From the NCBI GenBank assembly GCA_029975295.1, contig JARKPK010000095.1, positions 1 through 38,591 of the forward strand: 38,591 nucleotides of DNA, read 5' to 3'. A program made the translations under genes and the position numbers. Below, one piece after another: positions 26,957-34,066 of this stretch (the first letter of the stretch is position 1; every line of letters starts with the position of its first letter). The DNA comes from Thermoguttaceae bacterium. GTDB lineage: Bacteria > Planctomycetota > Planctomycetia > Pirellulales > Thermoguttaceae. The notes beneath the pieces were generated by a model, which saw only the letters and a list, made by a program, of their open reading frames with translations, made no database searches and was not told where the DNA came from.

Positions 26957-27451
26957 TTCCCCCGCTCCTCGTTGGTAGAGACTGTCCCGACTGTGGTCGA
27001 AATGGGAAGCCGTCGATTCTCCGGCCGAGGCGCCGCACACTCGGACCGATTCCGACCAAAAGACGAGAAACCGCCACGAGCAGGGTACCTTATGCCGGCC
27101 CCGATCGGCAAGGGTTTGGCGGCACTGCCGCACCGTGGTTGCCGGCCGAACTTGCTCAGGGGGGCGAGCCTGCAAGCACGGGAAAAGCCGCCAGTCCGGC
27201 CGCTGGCAAGACAGTGTTTTTCGGGCAAAATCCTTGACACCGATTCCATGCGACGGGTAATATCGAGGTGTGACTAATACTGGGCCGTTCGCCAAGTTGC
27301 CGGCGTTCCGGCCCGTTCCATCAGTTCTAGCCACGTCGGTTGCAGCCGTTCATTCAGGCGAGTTGAAGAGGCAGCGTCGGTTGACAGAGAAGGGTTGAAG
27401 GCAACTGTCTGTTGACTCGGGTTTTGCTTCTTATCATTAAGGGCTCGCCTG
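26957..27451. other. Divergent promoter region between hydrolase and PEP-CTERM gene
   Basis: 495 bp. It contains the sigma70-like promoter at 27234-27263 for the PEP-CTERM gene and should contain the hydrolase promoter. A second TTGACA (27381 area) and an inverted GACAG/CTGTC pair lie in the leader. No gene is seen. Confidence 0.5.
27234..27263 (+). promoter_or_regulatory. Sigma70-like promoter of the first PEP-CTERM gene
   Basis: A perfect -35 box TTGACA (27234-27239), 18-bp spacer and TAATAT -10 box (27258-27263). Transcription would start near 27270, giving a leader of about 180 nt. The same box combination (TTGACA, 17-18 bp, TAATNT) precedes the second PEP-CTERM gene. Confidence 0.6.
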
Positions 27452-28174
27452 ATGCGTCGCTTCGATCTGTTCTTCGTCGGCTTTTGCGCGGTTGCGGCCT
27501 GCGCGGCCACCGCTGCCCGAGCCGATATGCTTCTGCAATACACGTTTCCGACCACGGGCGGCGGCGAGACCGGCCCGGGCTTGGATCCTGATTACGCACA
27601 TCCCGACCTCGATGCCGCGGTTTTGATGGCGATTCGGGATACGAGCAGCAAGATCACGATGGCCGTCGAAACCCCCACGCCCGCCTACGCTTCGCAACCC
27701 GTGCTCCGGGTCAATCCCGATGGCAATGCCTCGTCGGCCGCCGCGGCGATTACGAATGGAGTCTATTTCTCATTTTCGCTGAAGCCCGACGACGGATACT
27801 TTGTCAACCTGACGAACCTGACGTTTCAGGCCGGTCGCGGCGGGGCCGGCACGCCCAGAGGTTGGGCGCTGCGGAGCAGTCTCGATGGATATGCAGCAAC
27901 GATCGCCGGAGCCGACATCCCTACGGTTCGGCCAAACCGGACGGCATACGATATCGACCTGTCGGACGCACTGTACCAGAACGTAACCGATAGCATTACT
28001 TTTCGCGTTTACGTCTATTCGCCCGCTGCCGGCAGTACGATCGAATTCGACAATGTCGTCCTCAACGGAACGATTCAGCCCGTGCCCGAGCCGGCCGCCT
28101 GGGCAATCTTGCTTGGCGCGTTGTGCGTGCCGCTTCTTGTCCGATCGCGGCGATGCTTCTGCAAAGCCGCCTGA
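27452..28174 (+). CDS. PEP-CTERM sorting-domain secreted protein
   Basis: 240 residues. Signal peptide MRRFDLFFVGFCAVAACAAT, cleavage after ARA-D. The body is a beta-rich domain with YTFPTTGGGETGPGLDPDYA, VYFSFSLKPDDGYFVNLTNL, a LRSSLDGYAATIAG strand and a SITFRVYVYSPAAGSTIEFD strand, consistent with a jelly-roll of the kind common in such proteins. The C-terminus is the tripartite sorting signal: PVPEPAAW, a hydrophobic helix (AILLGALCVPLL) and an Arg cluster (VRSRR). PEP-CTERM proteins are exported, cleaved by exosortase and thought to be attached to the surface or matrix. No exosortase is in this window. A TTGACA promoter lies about 190 bp upstream. The role of the body is unknown. Confidence 0.85.
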   Translation: MRRFDLFFVGFCAVAACAATAARADMLLQYTFPTTGGGETGPGLDPDYAHPDLDAAVLMAIRDTSSKITMAVETPTPAYASQPVLRVNPDGNASSAAAAITNGVYFSFSLKPDDGYFVNLTNLTFQAGRGGAGTPRGWALRSSLDGYAATIAGADIPTVRPNRTAYDIDLSDALYQNVTDSITFRVYVYSPAAGSTIEFDNVVLNGTIQPVPEPAAWAILLGALCVPLLVRSRRCFCKAA

Positions 28175-28200
28175 CAGCAAAAGACCGGCCGCTATGACTT

Positions 28201-28266
28201 GAACTGCCGCTGTGATGAAAATTGCGGTGGCGATGAGAACTGCGGCACCGATGAGGACTGCGGACG
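28201..28266. repeat. Degenerate 18-bp tandem repeat
   Basis: Three full units (28201-28218, 28219-28236, 28237-28254) and a partial one (to 28266) follow the pattern GAACTGCGGCNNCGATGA. They sit 27 bp after the first PEP-CTERM gene. On the minus strand they would read as a six-residue hydrophobic repeat, but no convincing gene is present. Confidence 0.65.
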
Positions 28267-28469
28267 AACTCTGCGTTGCTTGATACATCCAAAGGGATAG
28301 AACCTGCGGACTCGGTCCGACTTGCGGACAGAACGAGACCTGCCGACGAGCGTCTCGCCGACGAAGAGCAATCGACCGTCTCTCCGCACGCTTCGCAAAA
28401 ACGTACGCAGGCGCCCAGCCCCTCTCGGGCATTGCGGAAAACGGCCTTCTTATCGACAGATTTTAATAA

Positions 28470-28542
28470 TAGGCCCGGCAGGATTCGAACCTGCGACCAA
28501 GGGATTATGAGTCCCCTGCTCTCACCGCTGAGCTACGGGCCC
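28470..28542 (-). tRNA. tRNA with CAU anticodon, probably tRNA-Ile2 (lysidine-type)
   Basis: A complete 73-nt cloverleaf can be folded: acceptor GGGCCCG/CGGGCCT with discriminator A73, D-arm GCTC/GAGC with loop AGCGGTGA, anticodon stem GGGGA/TCCCT with loop CTCATAA, variable loop TGGTC and T-arm GCAGG/CCTGC with TTCGAAT. CCA is not encoded. The CAU anticodon could mean elongator Met or Ile2. C4-G69 and C5-G68 in the acceptor, and the GACTCATAATC..TTGGTCGC segment shared with E. coli tRNA-Ile2, favour Ile2, which needs TilS to convert C34 to lysidine and then reads AUA. Confidence 0.92.
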
Positions 28543-28861
28543 AAGACACTCCAACCCGCTATCGGGCCTGCATGGACCAACACCGCGACGGTCGGCCGAT
28601 GGCCGCTCGAATCGGGCAGTGTCGCCTCAATAGCCGCTAAAGGCTTCGGTTTTGCTCATCTTTGGCCGCCAATGGGCCGCCGCACGGTCGCGGTCGTCCA
28701 GCCCGAAATTAGCGAACATAGCTCGGCAGCGGCAAGAACCGATCTGGCCTGCCGACCGGCGCCCGTCGCAAAGCTCGAAATCGTTCAAACGCGGCTCGTC
28801 GGGCGGTCTGACGACCGCTTGGCCATTATGCCCATGCCAACGGCCCGCCGCAACGCCGCCT

Positions 28862-28962
28862 AGCAGCCCGTTGAAAAACAAAAACTTGCACAAGCCCTTG
28901 TGGGCAACATCGATTGCAACCGCTACCCAGTGTGCTTGCAAGTACGAATTCAACAGACTGCC
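28862..28962 (-). mobile_element. MITE-like element, copy A
   Basis: About 101 bp bounded by imperfect 14-bp terminal inverted repeats (AGCAGCCCGTTGAA at 28862-28875; complement of GGCAGTCTGTTGAA at 28949-28962). In reverse complement it aligns along almost its full length with copy B at 30649-30743, sharing blocks such as TTGCAAGCACACT, GGTTGCAATC, CAAGGGCTTGTGC and TTTTTCAACGGGCTGC. It has no coding capacity and an internal CACAAG/CTTGTG hairpin. It is probably a non-autonomous element. Confidence 0.7.
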
Positions 28963-29454
28963 GGACACGCAACGGCGTGTTCCGGCGAGTCGGTTCGTTG
29001 GCTGCAACCGTCGTGCGGGGCTCTGCCAACCGCACGCCCGATGCGAGTGCCGCGGAAATCGCGTCGTCAGCCTGTCGTCGGAACAAAAAGAAAAAATTGG
29101 TTCGCCGCAGCGATTGGGGGACTCTTGTGGCAACGGCGCCTCCGAACCGCCCGACTGAATGGGGGGCGGAACCGGCCGCCTCGATGCAAAGCCAACCGCC
29201 CCGATTTGAAAAAAGCACGAACGTTCGTTGCGAACCGGTTTGGGCCCAGCCCCGCGTTCCGAATCCGGCAATCGTCGGCCTTCCCAAGAAATGGCGATGC
29301 CCACCGGTCGGCATGAAAGCCGTCGAACCACGGGTGACGCCGTCGCATCCCGATTTCGCCCGGCCGACAACTCGATCCCAATGCTTTCGCATCGGCCGGT
29401 AACAGAACAAAACGGGGCATTACCGTACTCGCAGGCTCGAACAAAACCAATTGC

Positions 29455-29483
29455 TTGACAAACGGACCAGACGTGGTTAATCT
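29455..29483 (+). promoter_or_regulatory. Sigma70-like promoter of the second PEP-CTERM gene
   Basis: TTGACA (29455-29460), 17-bp spacer, TAATCT (29478-29483). The layout is the same as for the first PEP-CTERM gene. The leader would be about 230 nt. Confidence 0.5.
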
Positions 29484-29718
29484 GGTGTCTGTTCCACCCA
29501 TCCCATTCGATGAGGCGTTCGCATTCCGACCTGGCCGAATAGGTTCGCGTTGCGAGCGCCGTTTTCGTTTCTTGCGGCCGCGACGCGTCGGCCTTCTGTT
29601 AGAACGCCGGGCAATCAGTCCGGTCGCTTCGCCCGTTGGGCAGCACTTATGGTGATCGGAATGCGCGCTGCGATGTGGAGTGTACGAGACACAATCGCGC
29701 AAACCGGGGTATCACACG

Positions 29719-30663
29719 ATGGAAACGACGAATCGATGCGTGCAGGCAGGTTGGCGAGTAGGGCGGGGCGGGGCGACTGCGGTTGCGGCCGCGTTGCTCA
29801 TGGCCGCGTTTTCGGCGGCAACGCCGGTCGATGCCGGAGTTCTGGCCCATTGGGATTTCGAAGAATCGGCCCAAAGCGGCTCGCCCGACAGCTTCGGCCG
29901 CTACTTTGTCGCCGCCGATTCGACGGGCAACTACAACGCTTGGCGAACCTCGACCAGCACGGCCGTACGGCAAGACTATCCCGGCAAGTTCGGCGATGCT
30001 GCGGTAGGCGGCATCCGCTTCGCCGGCGGGGGCTCGACCACGTCGTTCATCAACATCGATCCGATTGGCGGAATGCTTTCGGGCGATTTCACCATCGCCG
30101 GATGGATCAAACCAGAAACGCTTTCCAACATTCCCACGCTGTTTGCCGACTGGGGATCGAGCTTAGCCTCGCAGTCGTTTGTCGTGCGGCTGACCAAGCC
30201 CGACGCCGAATCGCCCTACGGGCTGACCTTCATCCTCAGCGAAAACGGCACCGGCGCGCGGCTCGTCAACGGCACCTACGGCTCGATCGTCACCGATCAA
30301 TGGCAGCATGTGGCCGTCAGCTACGATCAGCTCGGTCCGACCAGTGCCGTGGCCAACTGGTACATCAACGGCTCGCTGGTGGGCACGCAGAACGTGAGCG
30401 CCGCCTCGGTCGTTCCCTACGGCCCGGCGGGCAGCGTCTATACATTCGCCCGCGACCTCTCGGGCAACACCTATTACAACTACAACGGGCTGATGGACGA
30501 GTTCTGGGTGTTCGACCGCGCGCTGACCAGCGGCGAGATCGGCGGGCTGGTGGCCAACAACTTGGTGCCCGAACCAGCCGGCCTCGCACTGATCGCCTGC
30601 GCCGGGCTATGCGCCGCTTGGTGGGGGCTGGGCCGCCGCCGGGCTAACGGCCCGTTGAAATAG
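29719..30663 (+). CDS. LamG-type PEP-CTERM secreted protein
   Basis: 314 residues from ATG 29719; a GTG 13 codons upstream adds nothing recognisable. The signal peptide has a basic n-region (RVGRGG) and a hydrophobic core (ATAVAAALLMAAFSAATPVD, cleavage after DAG). The mature part is a concanavalin A-like/LamG domain: LAHWDFEESAQSGSPDSFGR, SGDFTIAGWIKPETLSN, TDQWQHVAVSYDQLGPTSAV, WYINGSLVGTQN, GLMDEFWVFDRALTSGEI. These are the strands and the typical MDE.RI/FDRALT ending. The C-terminal sorting signal is LVPEPAGLALIACAGLCAAW followed by GRRR. It is likely a surface-exposed, glycan-binding protein handled by an exosortase encoded elsewhere. The last residues (GPLK) and the stop codon lie inside MITE-like copy B, so the native 3' end was probably altered by insertion. 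Confidence 0.87.
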   Translation: METTNRCVQAGWRVGRGGATAVAAALLMAAFSAATPVDAGVLAHWDFEESAQSGSPDSFGRYFVAADSTGNYNAWRTSTSTAVRQDYPGKFGDAAVGGIRFAGGGSTTSFINIDPIGGMLSGDFTIAGWIKPETLSNIPTLFADWGSSLASQSFVVRLTKPDAESPYGLTFILSENGTGARLVNGTYGSIVTDQWQHVAVSYDQLGPTSAVANWYINGSLVGTQNVSAASVVPYGPAGSVYTFARDLSGNTYYNYNGLMDEFWVFDRALTSGEIGGLVANNLVPEPAGLALIACAGLCAAWWGLGRRRANGPLK

Positions 30664-30743
30664 TATTTGCAAGCACACTTGGTAGGGGTTGCAATCTAGC
30701 TCGCAAGGGCTTGTGCGAGCGTTTTGTTTTTCAACGGGCTGCC
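30649..30743 (+). mobile_element. MITE-like element, copy B
   Basis: About 95 bp bounded by GGCCCGTTGAA (30649-30659) and TTCAACGGGCTGCC (30730-30743), complementary over 10 bp. It aligns with copy A in opposite orientation. It carries a strong internal hairpin, with GCTCG and CGAGC flanking CAAGGGCTTG. Its left end overlaps the last codons of the LamG gene. Confidence 0.7.
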
Positions 30744-31008
30744 AAATAGGCTCCCAACCGAAGGAGCGTGCCACCGGACAATCAACATCCCCGCCGCCTT
30801 CACGAGGCGTTGGGGTACCTTTCCCCGGACGAATACGAAGCCGAATACGACGGCGGCCGCAGCGGCGAAGAAACTGCGTTTTTCGGAGTCCGCCCGTCCT
30901 GGGCCATGGCAGGCCCCAGCGCAACGCTATTCTGGCCATCGATCACAGCCAGTGCAATCGGTTCTCGGGTCTCCAATGGCCCAGGCGTCTGCGCGGGCGA
31001 TCGGACCG
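30664..31008. other. Gap after LamG gene: insertion scars
   Basis: 345 bp holding most of MITE-like copy B and the transposase remnant. The remaining sequence up to the 3' end of the DAHP synthase gene shows no gene or obvious terminator. Confidence 0.5.
30768..30890 (+). pseudogene. Remnant of an IS3-type transposase C-terminus
   Basis: The plus-strand frame reads RRLHEALGYLSPDEYEAEY, which matches the C-terminal signature of IS3/IS481-family integrase-type transposases (typically R-x-H-x-x-L-G-Y-x-T/S-P-x-E-y/f). Only this tail of some 40 codons remains, with no catalytic DDE region upstream. It directly follows MITE-like copy B. It has no function as a gene. Confidence 0.55.
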
Positions 31009-32025
31009 TTACGGCAAGAGTTTGCCGACGGCGTCGGCCACCTTGCGGCAAAGCGTCATCATCTCTTCGAACTGGGTGAAATTGAGCGATTGGTAGCCGT
31101 CGCTCAGCGCGTGTTCGGGATCGGGGTGGACCTCGACGATCAGCCCGTCGGCGCCCGACGCCACGGCCGCAGCCGCCATTCGCGCCACCAGCGGCGTGTG
31201 GCCCGTGCCGTGGCTGGGATCGACGACCACGGGCAGATGGGTCCGCTCGTGAAGCCAAGGCACCGTGGCCAACGGCAACGTGAAGCGCGTGTGCGTTTCG
31301 AAGGTGCGAATGCCGCGTTCGCAGAGCATCACTTGTTTGTTGCCCGCATTGAGTATGTACTCGGCCGCCAGCAGCAGTTCTTCGAGCGTGGCGCTGGGCC
31401 CCCGTTTGAGCAGCACGGGCTTGTCGGTTTCGCCCACCTTTTCCAGCAGCCGGTAGTTCTGCATGTTCCGCGCGCCGATCTGGAGCACGTCGGCGTAGCG
31501 GGCCACCAGGGTTACGTCGGTTTCGGAAAGGACTTCGGTGACCACCGCCAGCCCGGTTTCCTCGCGCGCGGCGGCAAGGATTTCCAGGCCGCGCTCTTTC
31601 AGGCCTTGGAAGCTGTAGGGGCTGGTCCGCGGCTTGAACGCCCCGCCGCGCAGCGCCGTGGCGCCGGCAGCCTTGATGGCCCGAGCCGTGGCGATCGTTT
31701 GCTCTTCGTTCTCGATCGAGCACGGACCGGCGATCACGCCCAAGTAGCAGTTGCCCACCGAAAGCGAACCGGCGCGAACCACCGTCGGCTCGGCCTTCAC
31801 CTCACGGCTGGCCACTTTGTAGGGCGCAAGGATCGGAACCACCTCGGCCACGCCGGGGCCGCTTTCGAGCGATTGCCGCATGTCGTCGCGTTTCTCGCCG
31901 ATGGCCGCAATCACGGTCCGCTCGGTGCCGAAGATCGGATGGGCCTTCAGCCCGAACTCTTCGATCCGGCGGATCATGTGTTGAATCTGTTCGGGCGTGG
32001 CCCCCTTCTTCATCACGACAATCAT
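31009..32025 (-). CDS. aroF: 3-deoxy-7-phosphoheptulonate (DAHP) synthase, class I type beta
   Basis: 338 residues. It catalyses the first shikimate-pathway step, condensing phosphoenolpyruvate and erythrose 4-phosphate in the cytoplasm. The N-terminal 80 residues ([20 protein letters not shown]) form the ferredoxin-like regulatory domain of type-beta enzymes. The barrel has [13 protein letters not shown] (98-110), the substrate loop [20 protein letters not shown] (127-146), [34 protein letters not shown] and [10 protein letters not shown]; the metal ligands Cys, His, Glu and Asp fall in these motifs. The ATG at 32025 is preceded by AAAGGAGCCGAAGGA, so the open frame upstream to 32220 is not coding. 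A leader peptide and terminator lie upstream (32222-32357), indicating transcription attenuation by aromatic amino acids. The likely paralogue-specific symbol (aroF/aroG/aroH) cannot be fixed. Confidence 0.96.
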   Translation of the reverse strand: MIVVMKKGATPEQIQHMIRRIEEFGLKAHPIFGTERTVIAAIGEKRDDMRQSLESGPGVAEVVPILAPYKVASREVKAEPTVVRAGSLSVGNCYLGVIAGPCSIENEEQTIATARAIKAAGATALRGGAFKPRTSPYSFQGLKERGLEILAAAREETGLAVVTEVLSETDVTLVARYADVLQIGARNMQNYRLLEKVGETDKPVLLKRGPSATLEELLLAAEYILNAGNKQVMLCERGIRTFETHTRFTLPLATVPWLHERTHLPVVVDPSHGTGHTPLVARMAAAAVASGADGLIVEVHPDPEHALSDGYQSLNFTQFEEMMTLCRKVADAVGKLLP

Positions 32026-32221
32026 TCCTTCGGCTCCTTTTCGATAATCGGGCGACGCCGCTGCACGGCGCGACGGTTCGCGCGCGATGTCCAACATCGA
32101 TGCGTTGCTTGCGGCTCGGCTCGGGCCGGCCGCGCTCGACGGCGGCAGGGCAATCGCGGTACTCAATGGTATTCTCCCAACGGTGATCGCGAAATGGCGA
32201 TCGAGGTTCCCAACAGCCAAT

Positions 32222-32257
32222 AAAAAAAGCCCCGCGACCGTTCAGGTCTCGGGGCTT
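32222..32257 (-). terminator. Intrinsic terminator (attenuator) in the DAHP synthase leader
   Basis: On the minus strand AAGCCCCGAGACC (32245-32257) pairs with GGTCGCGGGGCTT (12 of 13 positions, one A-G mismatch) around a TGAAC loop, followed directly by a run of seven T. It lies about 200 nt before the DAHP synthase start and well beyond the preceding deacetylase gene, whose stop is 330 bp upstream. Confidence 0.85.
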
Positions 32258-32321
32258 CTGTCCGTTGCGGGTTGATTTCAGCTAGCTACAAACCGCCTCC
32301 GGCCCCTCGACCTGCGGGGGC
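32243..32321 (-). promoter_or_regulatory. Competing pause/antiterminator segments of the aromatic attenuator
   Basis: Reading along the minus strand, segment 1 is GCCCC (32317-32321) and segment 2 is CAGGTCGAGGGGC (32302-32314). Segment 3 is GCCCCGAGACCTG (32243-32255), the terminator's 5' arm. Segments 1 and 2 can form GCCCC/GGGGC. Segments 2 and 3 can form 11 of 13 pairs, with a tandem G-A internal mismatch, and this excludes the terminator. Segment 1 starts at the codon directly after the aromatic run, so a ribosome stalled there would mask it and free segment 2. Confidence 0.75.
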
Positions 32322-32357
32322 AAAATAAAACCAAAAATAGTAAGCGGTGCGCAACAT
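32286..32357 (-). CDS. Aromatic leader peptide for attenuation of DAHP synthase
   Basis: A 23-codon ORF, far below usual calling limits, beginning MLRTAYYFWFYFAPAG and ending in a TAG at 32286-32288. Codons 6-12 are TAC TAT TTT TGG TTT TAT TTT: seven aromatic residues in a row covering Tyr, Phe and Trp, exactly the three products of the pathway whose first enzyme is encoded downstream. This is how trp, phe and his leader peptides sense charged-tRNA supply. Start at 32357, about 75 nt after the predicted transcription start; the ribosome site is weak (no clear GGAGG). The residues after the aromatic run are Gly/Ala/Arg because that stretch doubles as attenuator segments 1 and 2. I infer function from arrangement; expression is unproven. 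Confidence 0.85.
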   Translation of the reverse strand: MLRTAYYFWFYFAPAGRGAGGGL

Positions 32358-32438
32358 GCCGAAAACGTACGCCGTTCGCTCAGCGTCGGCCGACAAGCAC
32401 CCACTGCCACGGCCGCACCAAAGCGTTTCAATGGCAGT

Positions 32439-32467
32439 ATTATCGTTCGTACAACGGAAAAAAGCAA
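32439..32467 (-). promoter_or_regulatory. Sigma70-like promoter of the leader peptide-DAHP synthase transcript
   Basis: On the minus strand: TTGCTT (32462-32467), a 17-bp spacer, then GATAAT (32439-32444, five of six consensus bases). Transcription would start near 32432, 75 nt before the leader peptide ATG. The -35 box is weak. Confidence 0.6.
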
Positions 32468-32590
32468 GTCATTTCCGGTTTTCACCCGGATTTCACCATT
32501 GTTGAGCTACGGTTGGCGTCGCTCGGTCGAGATCGGACACTCGCGAAAGCCCGCGTTTGCGCGGCGGCTGCATTGGGCGCACGTTGCGGT

Positions 32591-33280
32591 TCATCGCAGT
32601 CCGCGCCAACTGGAGAGCCCCACGGTCTCGCGGCTGTAGAAGGCTTCGCCATAACGGGTTCCGATGGCCCACCCCAACGTGCCCGCCTGCTCGCGCAAGC
32701 GGTCGATCACCGTCGGCTCGCCGGCCGGCCGCCCCTCGATGAACTGGCTGGCATAGCACTCGAGGGCGGCCTGCTTTCGCGGCCAGTAGTCGCTAATGTC
32801 GACGATGAATGCCGGGGGCGGCAGCACCCGCAAGTGAACGCACAGGTAGTACCAAATGCGCTCCGGGTAGTGCGGTTGGCCGGGCAAGTCGGTTTTGGTG
32901 AGCTTGGCCCAGAATCGGGCCGCCTCGGTTAATTCGGTGGCGGCCGTGTGGTCGGGATGCGCGTCGTGCCAATACGGGGCAAAGAGCCATCGGGGCCGAA
33001 CGCGACGGATGACGCCGGCCAATTCCGCTCGGGCTTCGAGCGTCGGCAGCAGGCTCCGGTTGGGCAGGCCGAGATTCTCGCGCCACGCAAGGCCCAAGGC
33101 CTGCGAGGCGGCCAGCGTCTCGGCGCGGCGGCGCTGAGGAGAGCCGTACGGCGTGGGTTCGCCGTCGGTCAAGTCGAGTACGCCGACGGCCAATCCTTCG
33201 GCCAACATCCGCGCGATCGAGCCGCCCATGCCCAATTCGGCATCGTCCGGATGCGGTGCAATGACAAGCGCATCAAGCAT
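32591..33280 (-). CDS. PIG-L/LmbE family deacetylase, BshB1-like
   Basis: 229 residues from ATG 33280. The zinc-binding signature is VIAPHPDDAELGMGGSIARM (His10, Asp13) with the second motif DAHPDHTAA (His111); LDLTDGEPTPYGSPQRRRAE and WRENLGLPNRSL are typical of BshB1. BshB removes the acetyl group from GlcNAc-malate in bacillithiol synthesis, while other family members act on different N-acetylglucosaminyl lipids or thiols, so the exact substrate is an inference. No bshA or bshC lies nearby. The frame extends upstream to 33367 without a recognisable domain. It stands on the same strand as the DAHP synthase gene, but the promoter and attenuator between them suggest separate transcripts. Confidence 0.88.
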   Translation of the reverse strand: MLDALVIAPHPDDAELGMGGSIARMLAEGLAVGVLDLTDGEPTPYGSPQRRRAETLAASQALGLAWRENLGLPNRSLLPTLEARAELAGVIRRVRPRWLFAPYWHDAHPDHTAATELTEAARFWAKLTKTDLPGQPHYPERIWYYLCVHLRVLPPPAFIVDISDYWPRKQAALECYASQFIEGRPAGEPTVIDRLREQAGTLGWAIGTRYGEAFYSRETVGLSSWRGLR

Positions 33281-34066
33281 TTTGTTGTTCCTTGGAAAAG
33301 CAACGCGGCAAACCCGGGCAAACGGCTGGCCATTCTCGCGGAACAAACGCCATCGGGTCGCATGCAATCTCTACGCGCCGATCGACGAACGGTGCTGCGC
33401 ATGCCCCCCGCGGGAACCGCGTCTCGGCCGCCGTTTCGCAGCACAAACCGCGCGGGAGCCCTAAGCGGGCGAAATACGCGAACGGGGCTGCCGACGATCG
33501 ATTCATCGTACCGCAGGGGCGATGCCGGGCAAGCCGGCGGCAGCATTGCCTGGTTAGCCCTTGGGCGAGCCGCGTGCGAACTGCCCTTGGCTGGAGTCGC
33601 TTTTGCGCAGGCGCCAGCTGCGTTTGTTGACGCCGGGAGGACCGATCTTCACCGCGTTGGGGCTATTTTCTGTTTGGTTCTCTGTCCACGCGGCGCCTAT
33701 TCGAGTCCTCTCGCAGAGCTTTTGGCGATCTGGCGGAAAGGATCGCCCGACGACTAGCGAGTTATTGCCGACAGCGATAGACTGGAACGACGTTTGCCCA
33801 GGTTCTGCATAAGGCATGATCGCCCTGCGGCTGGTCCGGCTGGTTTTGCGGGCCACGGTTGGCTCGTTCCATCGCGATTTCGGCACGGTGCGGCAACGCC
33901 GGGCAAACGGGCGGCTGCGACCGGCTTGCGTGTCATAAGTCTCGTTTGCGGTTTTGGTTGCAGCGTAGCACGAACCTCGAGCGGCCGTGATGGAAGCCGC
34001 GCTCGCCTCCCGGATCGAAAGCAGGACCGACGATTCAAACCATTTCGAGATAAGGAGTTGTAGTCA
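33281..34066. other. Intergenic gap, nothing recognised
   Basis: About 790 bp between divergent genes. Small frames exist on both strands but none is convincing. The only clear signal is the ribosome site AAGGAG shortly before the TPR gene. Confidence 0.5.

Larger units (their letters stand above)
28543..29718. other. Long gap with a MITE-like element and a promoter
   Basis: About 1.2 kb without a supportable gene. It holds MITE-like copy A (28862-28962), a bulged hairpin right after it (CCGGACACGC with GCGTGTTCCGG, 28961-28985) and the TTGACA promoter at 29455-29483. Base composition is less coding-like than in the flanks. It may be decayed insertion DNA next to the tRNA. Confidence 0.5.

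Noticed and set aside
25313-27277. A long plus-strand open frame opposite the GHL6/GH42-like hydrolase
   Set aside because: It is an antisense shadow without motifs that runs through the hydrolase signal peptide and promoter region.
28201-28266. Possible CRISPR array
   Set aside because: The units are contiguous 18-bp degenerate repeats without spacers, and no cas genes are present.
27770-28432. A minus-strand open frame with a six-residue hydrophobic repeat
   Set aside because: It is antisense to the PEP-CTERM gene. The apparent membrane helix arises from the 18-bp DNA tandem repeat and no start signal is present.
32031-32220. N-terminal extension of the DAHP synthase to 32220
   Set aside because: A strong ribosome site precedes the ATG at 32025 and the family N-terminus (MIVVMKKG) begins there; the upstream region lies between attenuator and start.
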